A stretch of 64,000 nucleotides of DNA from assembly GCF_016906535.1 (NCBI RefSeq), contig NC_057372.1, positions 3,205,501 through 3,269,500 of the forward strand, in the 5' to 3' direction. A model generated the notes under the pieces. The model saw only the letters and a program-made list of their open reading frames with translations. It ran no database searches and had not been told where the DNA came from. A program made the position numbers and the translations under genes. Below are positions 1-10,773 of the stretch, piece by piece. Within the stretch, counting starts at the first letter, position 1. Each line of letters opens with the position of its first letter. This DNA comes from Rhizoctonia solani. Taxonomy: Eukaryota > Basidiomycota > Agaricomycetes > Cantharellales > Ceratobasidiaceae.

Positions 1-2049
1 AATGTCATTAGACGATACACCTCTTCCTTCTCTATTAATTCCAAAAAATCCAAAAATAACGACGGGTCGACTTCGATTTCGGCAACCTCGTCGCCTCCCG
101 ATCTCAAACGAAAGTCATCCCTCCCATCAATTAAAACTGCCCACTATACCCACATGGTTCCCGATAGCCAAGTCTCGATAGAGTGCGCAAGCACGTGCGC
201 GTTCGTGGCAGACGCGGGCATGGACGATGACTCGGACGAAAACTCAAGTAACCGATCTTCCCTCAGCTCAAGAGGTATCTCCCGAACGTCTACCCCAAGT
301 CATCGAGGGCAGGACGACAACTCCGACAGAAGCCACACCCCAACCCAAAATTTCTTCCCGCGCGAGGCAAAAGCTCTGCCTGACCCGGAGATGTGCACGC
401 AGCAAATCCTTGACGAGGATGAGAAAATCCAAGGCCTGAATTCATTCAATGACGTACACTTAGATCTAACGAAAATGTTTAACTCAGACAACCAGTGCGT
501 AGGGAACTGGGTTAACTCCACCCCAAACCTCCTCAGAGACATTCTCGAGACATTCCGAGTGAACATGCAGTCGATTGGCAATATCAGTCTAGGCATGTCC
601 CGCGCGAGGGATAACATGTGCTTCGAAATGTCGAAAATCTGCAACGAATTCGCAGACTTATACATGCAAGTCATCAACGACAACAACCCCCAAATTGAGC
701 AACACGGGCAAGACAAAAACCCCACGCTAAGTAACACAGAAATGGAAGTAGATGGTGGTGACCTGTGCTATAACAGAGGCTACGAGACTAGCCACACCAA
801 CCTCGAAAGTACCCCTACCCACGGACATTCATGGGCCGACATGCCTCAATACCCTCCCGCCGAATATTACAACACCCACAACCAAGATCTACTCCAAGTC
901 ATCATATCGGTGGCCAATGACATCAAAAGTATCAAGAGCCGCATGGACCGTATCGAAAATCAAACCAACCGTACTCCCCCGCCAAAACCAAAACCCCAGC
1001 CTACCCAACCCCATCCGAAAGGGAACGCCGCACCACCCAACGCAAACCCCAACCCGACTGCACCTCCTAAAAAGAAAACAATGGCCCAAGTCTTAATGGA
1101 AGGCCCGAAGGACAAAACCGGTGAGTCCCAACCTAGTAATACCGCACCTCCCCCGGTCTCGATATCAAAGGGAACTGAGGCGAGCGCCGTTCGCTTCATC
1201 TTCCGATTCTCACATGGTGCCCCGGATGACACCAAGAAAAGACTTACACCCTTAGAGGTCAGTCGTCGCCTCAAGGGCGTATTCAATGACCGCATGGGCC
1301 TAAACCAGTGCCGTGTCCTAGAGTCCAAGTGGAATCTCCGGGGGAACCTTATACTAATATTCCCAGCTCACTCGAACCCAAGCGCCATAAGCCAGATGGA
1401 GCCCCAGATCCGAAACGCGCTAGGCCTCAGAACCGGCTGCGCATTTACGAGAGACACCAAGTGGTCCAAAGTAATAATTGCTGGGGTTCCTACGGGATTC
1501 TCGGAATCTGGAGATGATCAGGTCATAACCAAGAACGAACTGATGGACGAGGTACGTAAACACAAATCTACGGAAAAACTAACAATCACACAAGTCCCCG
1601 ACTGGACTATTCGCCCGGAGGACATCAAGTCCTCTTACGGTTCTATTGCTTTCGCATTCGAAGACCCCGATGGTTCTAAGCTCGCCCTAGTCCTTAAGGA
1701 GAGATTCTCCTTATTTGGATGCGCGCTACGTGCAAGGGCTTGGAGCAACAAACCAATTCTTCAATCCTGCAACCGCTGTGCCTCGTACGGCCACGTCCAA
1801 ACCCACTGCCACAGGAAACCTAGGTGTACGCGATGTGGATACAGCCATCCTACCGAACAACACGACAATAAATGCAAACTATGCCACAACGAGGCTCGAG
1901 CGAAAGGGGCCCCATGCCCTCACCCAGCTCGATGTGGCGTTTGCCGACAAAACCATGAGTGGGATTCGGACGCGTGTCCCGAAAGGGCTAAGTTCCGCAC
2001 TCCCATTGCTCAAACGCTGCGCCAAACCCTCACTGACAATCAATTATGA
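1..2049 (+). CDS. LINE ORF1, gag-like nucleic-acid-binding protein (5' partial or start at 154)
   Basis: ORF1 proteins of Tad/I-like LINEs coat the element RNA in the ribonucleoprotein particle. The first ATG in frame is at 154 (631 aa), but the frame is open without a stop back to base 1, so the true start may lie upstream. Counting from 154, the middle (about residues 270-310) is proline/lysine rich and probably disordered. The C-terminus carries a cysteine/histidine array: a classic CX2CX4HX4C knuckle at about 539-552 (CNRCASYGHVQTHC), a second Cys/His cluster at about 558-574, and further CX2C pairs with His to about 608. The stop TGA (2047-2049) overlaps the ORF2 ATG. Confident as LINE ORF1; the exact start is uncertain. 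Confidence 0.9.
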   Translation, partial: NVIRRYTSSFSINSKKSKNNDGSTSISATSSPPDLKRKSSLPSIKTAHYTHMVPDSQVSIECASTCAFVADAGMDDDSDENSSNRSSLSSRGISRTSTPSHRGQDDNSDRSHTPTQNFFPREAKALPDPEMCTQQILDEDEKIQGLNSFNDVHLDLTKMFNSDNQCVGNWVNSTPNLLRDILETFRVNMQSIGNISLGMSRARDNMCFEMSKICNEFADLYMQVINDNNPQIEQHGQDKNPTLSNTEMEVDGGDLCYNRGYETSHTNLESTPTHGHSWADMPQYPPAEYYNTHNQDLLQVIISVANDIKSIKSRMDRIENQTNRTPPPKPKPQPTQPHPKGNAAPPNANPNPTAPPKKKTMAQVLMEGPKDKTGESQPSNTAPPPVSISKGTEASAVRFIFRFSHGAPDDTKKRLTPLEVSRRLKGVFNDRMGLNQCRVLESKWNLRGNLILIFPAHSNPSAISQMEPQIRNALGLRTGCAFTRDTKWSKVIIAGVPTGFSESGDDQVITKNELMDEVRKHKSTEKLTITQVPDWTIRPEDIKSSYGSIAFAFEDPDGSKLALVLKERFSLFGCALRARAWSNKPILQSCNRCASYGHVQTHCHRKPRCTRCGYSHPTEQHDNKCKLCHNEARAKGAPCPHPARCGVCRQNHEWDSDACPERAKFRTPIAQTLRQTLTDNQL

Positions 2050-5000
2050 TTAACAAGCTCGATGTTATTCAGTTGAACGTGGCGGGCTGTCACCTCCGCG
2101 TCCACTCTATGCTCAACGACAAGTCATACCAAGCTGCCTCGATCCTCATGATCCAAGACCCCTGGTGGGGAAGGATAGGCTACGATAAATCTATTGATCC
2201 TAAGTCTATTAATATTTATGGGACCACCAGCTCCCCCTTCTGGATGTGTTTCTCTCCTCCGGGCATCAGCGGCCCCAAAGGCCCTGGTGTATCTATTTAT
2301 GTCCGTAGAGATATCCCCGATCTCCACGCGCGCTACTCCGACACCCTCCCACCTCATCCCGACGTGCTAGCTATTGACGTTATTTATAAAGGCTCTCGCA
2401 CCACACTCGTTAACGCGTACCTACATGGTGACTCAGAAAGATACGATGAGTCACTTAACCATTTAATTTGCCACCCCTACCCGACTTCCCACCCAATAAT
2501 TATTGCCGGGGACTTTAACGCTCACCACCCAAACTGGGCCCTCGAGGGGTCAAAGTGGGTCAACAACCTCCCTAACCCCAGCGCTAGACTACTGGACAAC
2601 TGGGCTTCGGAGAATGATTTCCACGTTCTTAATGACCTTACAGTACCTACACGCAACGGAAAGAAAGGCCAAGCCGACTCAATCATCGACCTCACATTGC
2701 TCAATAGCATCGCTGTTGATGCTTTTGTGGATTTCGACTGGACATGCGAAGCCGAAGGAGCCATGGGATCTGATCACAATATTATTTCATGGGCGATAGG
2801 CGCACACGATCAAACTGATGCCGCAACGCACCCGAAACCTCCCCCTACCTTCACTATCGATCCCGAACTTGAGGAAGAATGGACAAACGCTTTCGTAGCA
2901 CACCTGTCCAACGAAAATCTCCCCTCCCAACCCAAAACACCAAGCGAACTAGACTCCATGGCAGTTGGCATCCTCCAAGCAATGGCGAACGCTACTGAGG
3001 ACTCCATGCCTAAGAAGAAACAAGGAGCAAAAAGCAGACGCTCTCCGTGGTGGAACTCCGAATGTTCAAAGGCATTGCGCGATCTCAAACATCCCCCCGA
3101 CAACCGCTCTCGCGACGCCCGCCGTGCATGCCTGCGGGGCGCTATCAGACGCGCTCGTAAATCTCACGCCGACCAAGTCTGCAAAGCTGCATCCATTGGA
3201 AATGTATTCCGATTCACCAACTGGTACAAGGGCAAACGTCGAGCACCCCTCCCTCCGATACGATTTGGTGGAGGGCTGGTCACAGTGCCACAACAGAAAG
3301 CTATCGCGCTGACCGATAAATTCTTCCCAAAAGCCACATCCTCTCGGGTCTCCCTCGAACCCCTCGGGATCCCCCAAGCCCCCGAAAGACCGTGGCACAA
3401 TATCACTAAGGAGGAAATAGAGACTGCACTCGCAAGCTCCTCCAACACTTCATCACCCGGAGCCTTTGGAACCAACTACCGTCTATTAAAATGGGCTTTC
3501 TCAGTCAGGCCGAACCCCATCCTTAATCTGTACAACGGCTGTCTCACCCTTGGATACCATCCGTCCTGCCTCCGGAACGCGGTCATAGCGGTCATACCCA
3601 AGCCAAACCGCAGCAATATGTCTGATCCCAAGTCCTACCGACCTATTTCGCTCCTGGAGACCCTCTCAAAATGCCTCGAGAAAGTGGTTACGCGTCGTCT
3701 TATCTTTGAAGCTGGCAAATTCGACCTTATTCCTCATTCACAATTTGGCGGACGCGACATGACCTCTTGTGCAGACGCCGGATTGTGCCTCACGCACGAC
3801 ACGAGAACCCAATGGGCCCTTGGGAACCATGTCTCGCTACTCACGATGGATGTCTCTGGATATTTCAATAATGTTGACCACGCCAGGTTAATTTTCACTT
3901 TGAAAAGACTGGGATACGCGCACGAAATCTGCCAGTGGATCCAATCCTACCTACTCGAGAGAACCGCGCAACCGAAAATCGACGAAACTCTGTGCGACCC
4001 AATCAACTTGCCCGCGGTCGGTATCCCCCAGGGATCCCCCCTCTCACCCATATTGTCATCAATTTACTCTATTCCCCTCCTACGTGCAATTCAAGATCCC
4101 CAAGCTCTCACCTATGCTTACGTCGACGATTTCTCCATTCTCGCCTTCTCCGACTCGCACGCTTCCAATACCACAATCCTTCAGAACATTGCAAACACCG
4201 CCAACAACACTCTCAGAGCACTTGGACTAGAGTTTGAACTCCCAAAATCCGACCTTATTCACTTCACCTCTCGCAAACAACAACCATCTAATGCCCAAAT
4301 CACGCTCACACATGACCTCGGCACTTCCGTAATAACACCCAAAGTTGTGGTTCGCTGGTTGGGATTCTACCTGGATCAAAAACTTAATTTCAAGGAGCAT
4401 GTACGCTACATGGCCAACAAGGCGAACGCAATTCTAGCTGGTCTCCGTATGCTAGCTGACACTGTCAAGGGCATGTCCATGAGACACGCACGTATCTTAT
4501 TCATTGCGTGCGTCAGACCCATTCTCACATACGGCTCCCTCATTTGGTTTCACGGTAACAACCAAAAAACAATGATCGACCCGATACAAAAAGCCCAGAA
4601 TATGGGGATTAGGTGGCTCACCGGAGCATTCAAAACCTCTCCAACGGACGCCCTACACCACCTCGCCTCCATTCCTCCCATCCACATCTACCTCCAAAGA
4701 CTCAACACAAACGCTGCCACCAAATTGAGAGCCCTGCCCAGACACGCGGAAATTAGCCGCCGCCTCCCTAAGGCCTGGGACTCCCATGATCCCACCTTAC
4801 CACACCCCCCCGAGCCTAAACGTCGCCAGACAGCCGTCCCTTCCCCCATCGTCCGACTAGCGGCACTGTCACACCCAGAATCCGAATTCCAAACCCCGTA
4901 CCTTAACCCCCCCTGGGTCCCGGAAAATCCCTTCCCCGGCAGACTACAATTCGCCTTCCCCCCTGCCGGCTCCCCAAAAGATCGCCGAGCAAAGATTGCG

Positions 5001-5936
5001 GAGAACGCCAACCGCCTGATCGACGCACTCGCGCACGAGGGAACCCTGATTGGATTCTCCGACGGTTCAAAAGAGGTCCGTTCGGGAGTCCGGAAAGTAG
5101 GAGTTGGATACAGCATCGTATGGAAGAAAGAGGAGGTCGCCAAATTCAGCGGCGGCATCGGCCCTCGCGCGGACATATTTGACGCCGAAATGCTCGCGCT
5201 TGCGCTCATTGTCCGCAGATGCACGCGATTTGCAAAGTCACACAATATTCTCAGAATCCACATCTTCTCGGACAACCTAGCCGCCGTACGCATTATCAAC
5301 AAATGCAGCCCCCATGCCGCCCAATACGCATCAATACTATTCCGAAAAGAGGCCCACACATTCCTTCAAGGCAACGCAAGGAGGTCAATCGTGGTCCAAT
5401 GGATCCCAGGCCACTCCAAAATCGAAGGCAACGAACGTGCGGACAAACTGGCTAACGCAGGACTCGACTCCCGCCCCACGCCGTTCTTTAACCGGACCGC
5501 TACCTGGGCCAAATGCCGCGCCACTCAACGCGCAGCCAAGTCATGGGGACGCTTATGGGCAGAACACCCCCACTCAAAAACGGTCCAAAAACACATCCCA
5601 CGTCCCCCGGCACTCAAATTGCACCCAATATTCCAAAACCCCAGTATCCCTCGATCGGTGTCCTCCCGCCTCATCCACGTCATGACAGGCCACGGCTGCT
5701 TCGGCGAATACAAGGCCAGAATGCCTTTCATTAACGGAAGCGCCAAGTGCCAATGTGGCGACCCGAACCAAACCATCCCCCACCTCCTGTTCCACTGCCC
5801 GCTTGCCGAAGACAGCCGCAAGCTCCTTTTCGAAGCGGCACCAGACCTCAACCCCGCAACCCTCTTCGGGACCCCCAAGGGATTGGAAGCGGTCGCCAAA
5901 TTCATCTACCATTCCGGAATTGGCCTATATAAATAG
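2046..5936 (+). CDS. LINE ORF2 polyprotein: endonuclease, reverse transcriptase, RNase H
   Basis: This 1296-aa protein nicks target DNA and copies the element RNA onto it. Residues 1-235 form an exonuclease/endonuclease/phosphatase fold: AGDFNAHHPNW near 155 and GSDHNIISW near 240 are the catalytic Asp/His motifs. The RT domain spans about 440-780, with YRPISLL, MDVSGYFNNVDH, GIPQGSPLSPILS and the catalytic YVDD at 692. An RNase H domain follows at about 1000-1130 (FSDGS, AEMLALAL, FSDNLAA, PGHSKIEGNERAD). The C-terminus has a Cys/His cluster (CQCG...H...C near 1235-1255) typical of this group. The start codon overlaps the ORF1 stop as ATGA (2046-2049), suggesting termination-reinitiation. 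No lesion is visible in the catalytic motifs. Confidence 0.95.
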   Translation: MINKLDVIQLNVAGCHLRVHSMLNDKSYQAASILMIQDPWWGRIGYDKSIDPKSINIYGTTSSPFWMCFSPPGISGPKGPGVSIYVRRDIPDLHARYSDTLPPHPDVLAIDVIYKGSRTTLVNAYLHGDSERYDESLNHLICHPYPTSHPIIIAGDFNAHHPNWALEGSKWVNNLPNPSARLLDNWASENDFHVLNDLTVPTRNGKKGQADSIIDLTLLNSIAVDAFVDFDWTCEAEGAMGSDHNIISWAIGAHDQTDAATHPKPPPTFTIDPELEEEWTNAFVAHLSNENLPSQPKTPSELDSMAVGILQAMANATEDSMPKKKQGAKSRRSPWWNSECSKALRDLKHPPDNRSRDARRACLRGAIRRARKSHADQVCKAASIGNVFRFTNWYKGKRRAPLPPIRFGGGLVTVPQQKAIALTDKFFPKATSSRVSLEPLGIPQAPERPWHNITKEEIETALASSSNTSSPGAFGTNYRLLKWAFSVRPNPILNLYNGCLTLGYHPSCLRNAVIAVIPKPNRSNMSDPKSYRPISLLETLSKCLEKVVTRRLIFEAGKFDLIPHSQFGGRDMTSCADAGLCLTHDTRTQWALGNHVSLLTMDVSGYFNNVDHARLIFTLKRLGYAHEICQWIQSYLLERTAQPKIDETLCDPINLPAVGIPQGSPLSPILSSIYSIPLLRAIQDPQALTYAYVDDFSILAFSDSHASNTTILQNIANTANNTLRALGLEFELPKSDLIHFTSRKQQPSNAQITLTHDLGTSVITPKVVVRWLGFYLDQKLNFKEHVRYMANKANAILAGLRMLADTVKGMSMRHARILFIACVRPILTYGSLIWFHGNNQKTMIDPIQKAQNMGIRWLTGAFKTSPTDALHHLASIPPIHIYLQRLNTNAATKLRALPRHAEISRRLPKAWDSHDPTLPHPPEPKRRQTAVPSPIVRLAALSHPESEFQTPYLNPPWVPENPFPGRLQFAFPPAGSPKDRRAKIAENANRLIDALAHEGTLIGFSDGSKEVRSGVRKVGVGYSIVWKKEEVAKFSGGIGPRADIFDAEMLALALIVRRCTRFAKSHNILRIHIFSDNLAAVRIINKCSPHAAQYASILFRKEAHTFLQGNARRSIVVQWIPGHSKIEGNERADKLANAGLDSRPTPFFNRTATWAKCRATQRAAKSWGRLWAEHPHSKTVQKHIPRPPALKLHPIFQNPSIPRSVSSRLIHVMTGHGCFGEYKARMPFINGSAKCQCGDPNQTIPHLLFHCPLAEDSRKLLFEAAPDLNPATLFGTPKGLEAVAKFIYHSGIGLYK

Positions 5937-6221
5937 CCATATCCTCACATCGACGCTCCCCCTGAAGTCGACGAGAAGTCTACCGTCTTTCCCACCCGCG
6001 GCACAGAACCCCGCCGCACTCGCATACACGTTTATTTCATTTCATTTTTATCTCTCTCTCTCCCTCCTCCTTGCTCTCGCGTTGCCTGTCCTTTTTCTGT
6101 GTCATGTGCCTTATGCGCGTTGGCGTTGTTCTTTGTATTCTCCCCGAGCGGTTTGCCTTGTTCGCATGTAGCTCCTGTTAGTCTCTAATAGAAGTGTATT
6201 CAAAAAAAAAAAAAAAAAAAA
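5937..6221 (+). other. LINE 3' UTR and poly(A) tail
   Basis: 265 bp of non-coding sequence with a pyrimidine-rich tract (about 6043-6070) precedes an uninterrupted A20 run at 6202-6221. The sequence then changes to unrelated flank, marking the 3' junction of the insertion. Confidence 0.85.
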
Positions 6222-6905
6222 GACCCATCACATGACTATTTCATCTCAAACGTTTCATCTCATAACTCACTGTCGATCGTTATTTCATTACCACTACCAC
6301 ACGGACAAACAACACTCATCACTCTATATATACCCGTTTCCTCATGTACTTAGTCCTCAGAGCTCATTCGAATACGAGAACTTCAGCTAGTCTACGCGAA
6401 CCCCCAAGCTCCGACTCAGACGTTCCCTTCTCCCCGTTCGGATTGACCACTCTCTCCTCACCGAATGATGGCTTCTAGCCGAGGATTCCTAGACCTAGTA
6501 CAGGCTGTACATGTGGGAGGCGTGATAATCGTCATTCGGCTGTGTCGGCGTCGTGAAGCATGGCAGAGCTGTTCTTGGCTAGCGATATGTTGGCTGGGGG
6601 GCACCATCCGTCGATAACATCCTCCGCCAATAGATGCAAAATTCAGCCTCTGTCCTACCGCTTACCATCATATTATAATGAACAACCAACCTGCCATTAA
6701 TATGTAATATTAATTACAAGAGATACTCAACATGCATATCATATTGTTACAAATAATCAAATTCGAAGCAGCGATCTCCCAATACCAGAGATAGGTCGCC
6801 AAGAGGAGAAATATTACATGTGACACATAAGGGAAACTATGACGAAAATATATAGGAAAGTACTAGATGCGCCACCCTGAAGCACTTTGCTCGATTAGCG
6901 CTCGA
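6222..6905. other. Intergenic flank of the LINE; possible TATA box and 50-aa ORF
   Basis: A TATA-like TCTATATATA lies near 6323-6332. An ATG at 6465 (sequence ATGATGG) opens a 50-codon frame ending at 6617, about 140 bp downstream of the TATA-like site. The peptide resembles nothing I recognise and could be a first exon or chance. The rest, to the stop of the minus-strand BTB gene, shows no gene and would include that gene's 3' UTR. Confidence 0.25.
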
Positions 6906-7891
6906 TTAGCTTAGCGCTTCGAGCTTCTTTAGGCACTCCAAGCGGGATTGAAGTGAGCGGAGCACATGAGACGACCACCCAAGGAACTCGTATTCATAAA
7001 ATTTAACCTTTTCCACACAAGTGCAATCGCCGCGCGGGGTACGAATTGGCATGTCGTACCGAGAAACAGCCTCAAGAAGGTATTCTGTTCCAAAGTAGCG
7101 CTCCCACTCGTTCGCCGGTTTCTTCTTCAGCTCCTCCGTTACTCCACGGGCCCATCTGGCCTGCCATTCAGGTGGACTATTGTGTGCACCATAATGATGA
7201 GACTCGGAACAAGACTCGCATAGAGCTCTAGTGAACGATGAACCAGCAAGCCTCATCGGCGCCTCATAAAAATTGAGCAAGACGTCCGATATTATCTCGT
7301 TTCGGATAAGAGGGATAGCAAGAAGCTTAATCCAGGGAATCGAATCAGGTGTTCTCTCTGCTACTTCTAACAAGCAATCTATAGTGTTGAGCTGATATTG
7401 ATTTTGTGAGACAGAGATGGCAAGGTTAACTTCGTCTTGGAATCCAAGAGACGAAGCGATGCGGAGGGCTCCCAAAGGATCGCGGAAAACCGAAACTGGA
7501 GAGTCAGCGAGAGATAGGCTTTGTCTGAGTTGGTGATGCATATCATCGAGTTGGTACTTGTCCGCAACATGAAAGGCTTTTTCAAGAGTTTCGAAGGAGC
7601 AAATCACGGGAGAACGTTTCGGATAAATGAATCCAAGCATGATACGAAGCATCTCTGATGTCTCTGCCATCATAATGAGCTGCCCTGATTGGGGCGAACA
7701 AGCCGTGAACATATCCTTGAAGACGGGGGAAGCAACAGAAAGGACAGCTGAATGAACATGGAACTCGTCTCCATCCACGGACCGGAGCACAAGATCCCCA
7801 TGGGTAAAGCCTAAAGTTTGGTCAAACCCAGCAACAGTGAAATAGGAATATGTTTACCCTCGCAACGGTCAACAGCGGTGGTTGACTTCAT
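6906..7891 (-). CDS. BTB/POZ domain protein (two exons: 7858-7891 and 6906-7810)
   Basis: This is the only ordinary host gene in the window. I place the ATG at 7891-7889. Exon 1 encodes 11 codons plus one base, a 47-nt intron (7811-7857, GTAAAC...TTTAG with a TTTGAC branch-like site) is removed, and exon 2 runs to TAA at 6906-6908, giving about 312 aa. A start at 7790 would be GTG and would cut the BTB core, so the spliced model is preferred. The N-terminal 120 residues form a BTB/POZ fold: GDLVLRSVDGDEFHVHSAVL, then ASPVFKDMF, and later LGFIYP and AFHVADKYQLDDM. The C-terminal half is a family-typical region of unknown role, with a CESC...H cluster. BTB proteins dimerise and often act as Cullin-3 adaptors (general knowledge); no Kelch or MATH domain is seen, so the partner is unknown. 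Large BTB families of this shape are common in Agaricomycetes. Confidence 0.85.
7811..7857 (-). other. Predicted spliceosomal intron of the BTB gene
   Basis: 47 nt, minus strand, with GTAAAC donor (7857 downward), TTTGAC branch-like motif and TTTAG acceptor at 7811. Removing it joins a short ATG exon in frame to the conserved GDLVLRS start of the BTB domain. The size fits basidiomycete introns. Confidence 0.75.
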
Positions 7892-10768
7892 CCCGTAATA
7901 CTAATCCAATATCGGACTGACAAAATAGGAGAGTGCAGTCAACAAAAATTCATGTTGATCATTCGCTGACATCAAACCACTCACATTAAGAGGAGGCTAG
8001 ACAATATCTACTGACGCCCTATGCAGAGTCACAAAGAGGGGAGAAAATACGTTGCCAGGAGCCCACCCCCCTTATTGGTTATATATATCATCATGTAGTA
8101 GTATTTGAATAAATGGATAAAAACCGGCACATTGAAATGAGGGGAAGGTGCGTGTGATTTTTCCCTCTCGCATCATTGCCGTCATCCCATGGTCCAAGCA
8201 TCGGCGTGAATCCAATTAATAAGTTACCCGAAAAGGAGTAGTTCAAGTACCCAATACAGTGCTTGCACATGTTTTCCCAGAACTGTGATAGTATCTCAAA
8301 TTCTTTACCGGGGAAGGCCGGAGGAGTGATTACAACATACTACCATATCTAGTGCACGCTACATAGTACAAAATTCACAAACAATTTTTGCTCACTCGTT
8401 CATTTAGTCACTTCGATCTGGAATTTGGGACTCTCTGGTCCTGCCTTTGTGGACGAGATTTCTAGGCAGTGTCCCACAATCGATTGATTAACTAATTCCT
8501 CTTATAAAACCAGCTAAAATAGCTGGGTCACGTAAAAATGTTAATTCAACAAAAGCGTTTCAGAACGGGCAGGATTTGAGATGGATGTTTTTCAAATGCT
8601 GAGGCTGAAGTACCTCTTGAGGTGGCGCTACCGTATGCTGTTTGTGTCATCGTACAAGCCAGAGTCTCGAACCGGCCGATTGCAGCCGCCATTATTACGG
8701 CACGTTCAGGCTCCACATACACTTATTTTTCTGTCTTAGACACTGGTGGCTTGAGAGTTAAGTAATCTGCATCGTCAATATAGCTGTGGTCCTTGGGCGA
8801 GTTGATCGAGAGCAGTGAACTACATGTTTGCACTATGGCTTTATGTTCGCCTCACCGTGTTCTTTTAGGTACATATTCCGTAAGGAGATACATTCAATAC
8901 AAGCAGTTCTCCGTAGGTGTCTTGCGCCATAGTACTTTTTATTCGTGGAAGAGCCCAAGAATCTCAAAGTTGGCGAAAAGACGCCGAGAAGCCCCCCCCC
9001 CCCCAAAAGTCATGAGTATTGATCCAATCCAACTGTCCGGTCCAGGGGACCAGGGCATTGGCGAAAGCTCCCTGGTAGTTGAGTATTGATACTATATTGA
9101 TGGTATTGAGTTATTACTCGGGACCCATGCGCCAAGTGCCAATTATGATCGTTTAATTCTATGGGCAGATTGTTTGAAGAGATTCGATGATTAAGTTACG
9201 CTCATTTTATTTGTCTCTTCAGGGTTTACAGGGGCAGTAACCCCGCTCTAAAGGTTAGACTCGGTATGGAGCCTGTGTTACTCGAGTTCCATGTCGTAGC
9301 TGGCGCTGGCATCTGCTACGCTCGTAATATAGTACTCATAATAAGGAATAAGCCTCATGACTAGAGGTTTCTTTTGGTCGCAAGTTACGTATGCAAGTCA
9401 GTGTCGATATGCAGGAAACGGATATGGCCCCGGAATTCCGTTTCACAAGTGAGCCTTTCTGTTTCCACCCTTGTCTCTGAGCGTCGATAGAATTCAACAA
9501 ATCAAATCCCAGCATCAAACGTCTGACCGATACCGATATCCTCATACAAAACCTTTGTCGTGTTTCGCTGCCTCTATCTCCCATTTCTATGTTGGAAACA
9601 CCAATATATTGAATCGCACACTCTCCAAGCTACCATATTCGAAAATCCGGATTTGCTGGACGCTTAGCCCTCAGATTTCTGGTGACTTTCTTAGCACTCC
9701 TGCTTTGCTGGCATTGCTCGTTGCTTGGTACGCGTCATGTTCAAGTATGGCTCGCTAGGATGGTTCAAGGCCTGAATGCCGTTTTCATCATTGGGCCTGG
9801 GTTAGAAAAGGTCAGGGCCTCCCTCACGCCCGCCCTCTGAGATCTCATTAAAGAAAGTCAGATATCATCTTAGTCTCGATGGGTATTGATCACAAACCTC
9901 ACTGGGTCTTCTAAATGACTCAATGATGTTCAAGCGTCCAAATCTCACGGGCTTCACGGATATTACTTTGCATGGCCACTCGTGCTACAGAGGGTGCATT
10001 CGTGTGACTACTACTCAACAGACGTTTTTGTATGTGCCCATGGCTTCCTGTCACGTATGGTTTTGTCTCGCAATGGACTTTGTTTGGACGTATACTTGTA
10101 CCTCATAATAGAGACGTATTAAAAAAACTGGTATAACATGATAAGCAACGCATATAGTGAGTGTAGCGGACACAGTCCTTAGACAAATACAGTAACAGAC
10201 AAAACCTTTCACAAAAAGTCTTATTCTGATTAAGTTGCCTATAACTACTTCAGCTTGGGCTGTATCACAACGCACATATATGCGTTTGAAATCCACATAT
10301 GGGAGCTACAAAATGGGCTAAGAAAGTTAAAAGTTGAAGGATAAATCATTGAGAAATCTAAGCTACAAAATCAAGGGTATTGTGAAAGGTTTTGACCAAG
10401 GCCATCCAATTTACTTACTCCCCCTAGCATTCCTTGCCTAGCTATATCAAAGTCTCATCAGCCATGTATTCTAGTTCATTTATATGTATTTTACTTGCAC
10501 ACAGGATGGCATTTAATAGGGTTTCATGTTAAGGTGGAGTAGTGCCATCCAAAGTAGGCTATGAGAGCAGGAAGTATTAGTTATACTGGTTGGTGAAATA
10601 CCTTGTATAATCATTCTGAAAGGTCATAGTAGATAGAAGAAGGGACCAAGTAATGATCTATGAGGTTTGATAGAAATTTGTGGCTAGATTTACTGATACT
10701 TAACTGTTAGAGAGGTCCATACAGGCAGGGGTATGTGGATATAACTGGCCATCACCACTCAGGGAGTA
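7892..10768. other. Gene-poor interval, no supported gene
   Basis: Only short open frames (under 100 codons, no recognisable domain) occur. A run of 13 C lies at 8992-9004. The part next to 7892 presumably holds the BTB promoter, but I see no distinct motif. I see no transposon termini or RNA gene here. Confidence 0.5.
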
Positions 10769-10773
10769 GCAGG

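Larger units (their letters stand above)
1..6221 (+). mobile_element. Non-LTR retrotransposon (LINE), Tad/I-like, 5' end outside the window
   Basis: Two long open frames (gag-like ORF1, then EN-RT-RNase H ORF2) are followed by a 265-bp 3' UTR and a perfect run of 20 A (6202-6221), the hallmark of target-primed reverse transcription. ORF2 order EN-RT-RNase H fits the I/Tad group known from fungi (family knowledge). Both frames are free of stops, so the copy may be recent. The left end is not seen, so full length and target-site duplication cannot be judged. Confidence 0.93.

Noticed and set aside
4688..5359. 223-codon minus-strand ORF opposite LINE ORF2
   Set aside because: Lies entirely over the RT/RNase H coding region and is a composition shadow.
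6906..7790. BTB gene starting at 7790
   Set aside because: That codon is GTG and truncates the BTB core; a spliced model with ATG at 7891 fits a eukaryotic gene.
8793..9089. 98-codon plus-strand ORF
   Set aside because: No domain, no plausible gene context, runs through a C13 homopolymer; likely chance.
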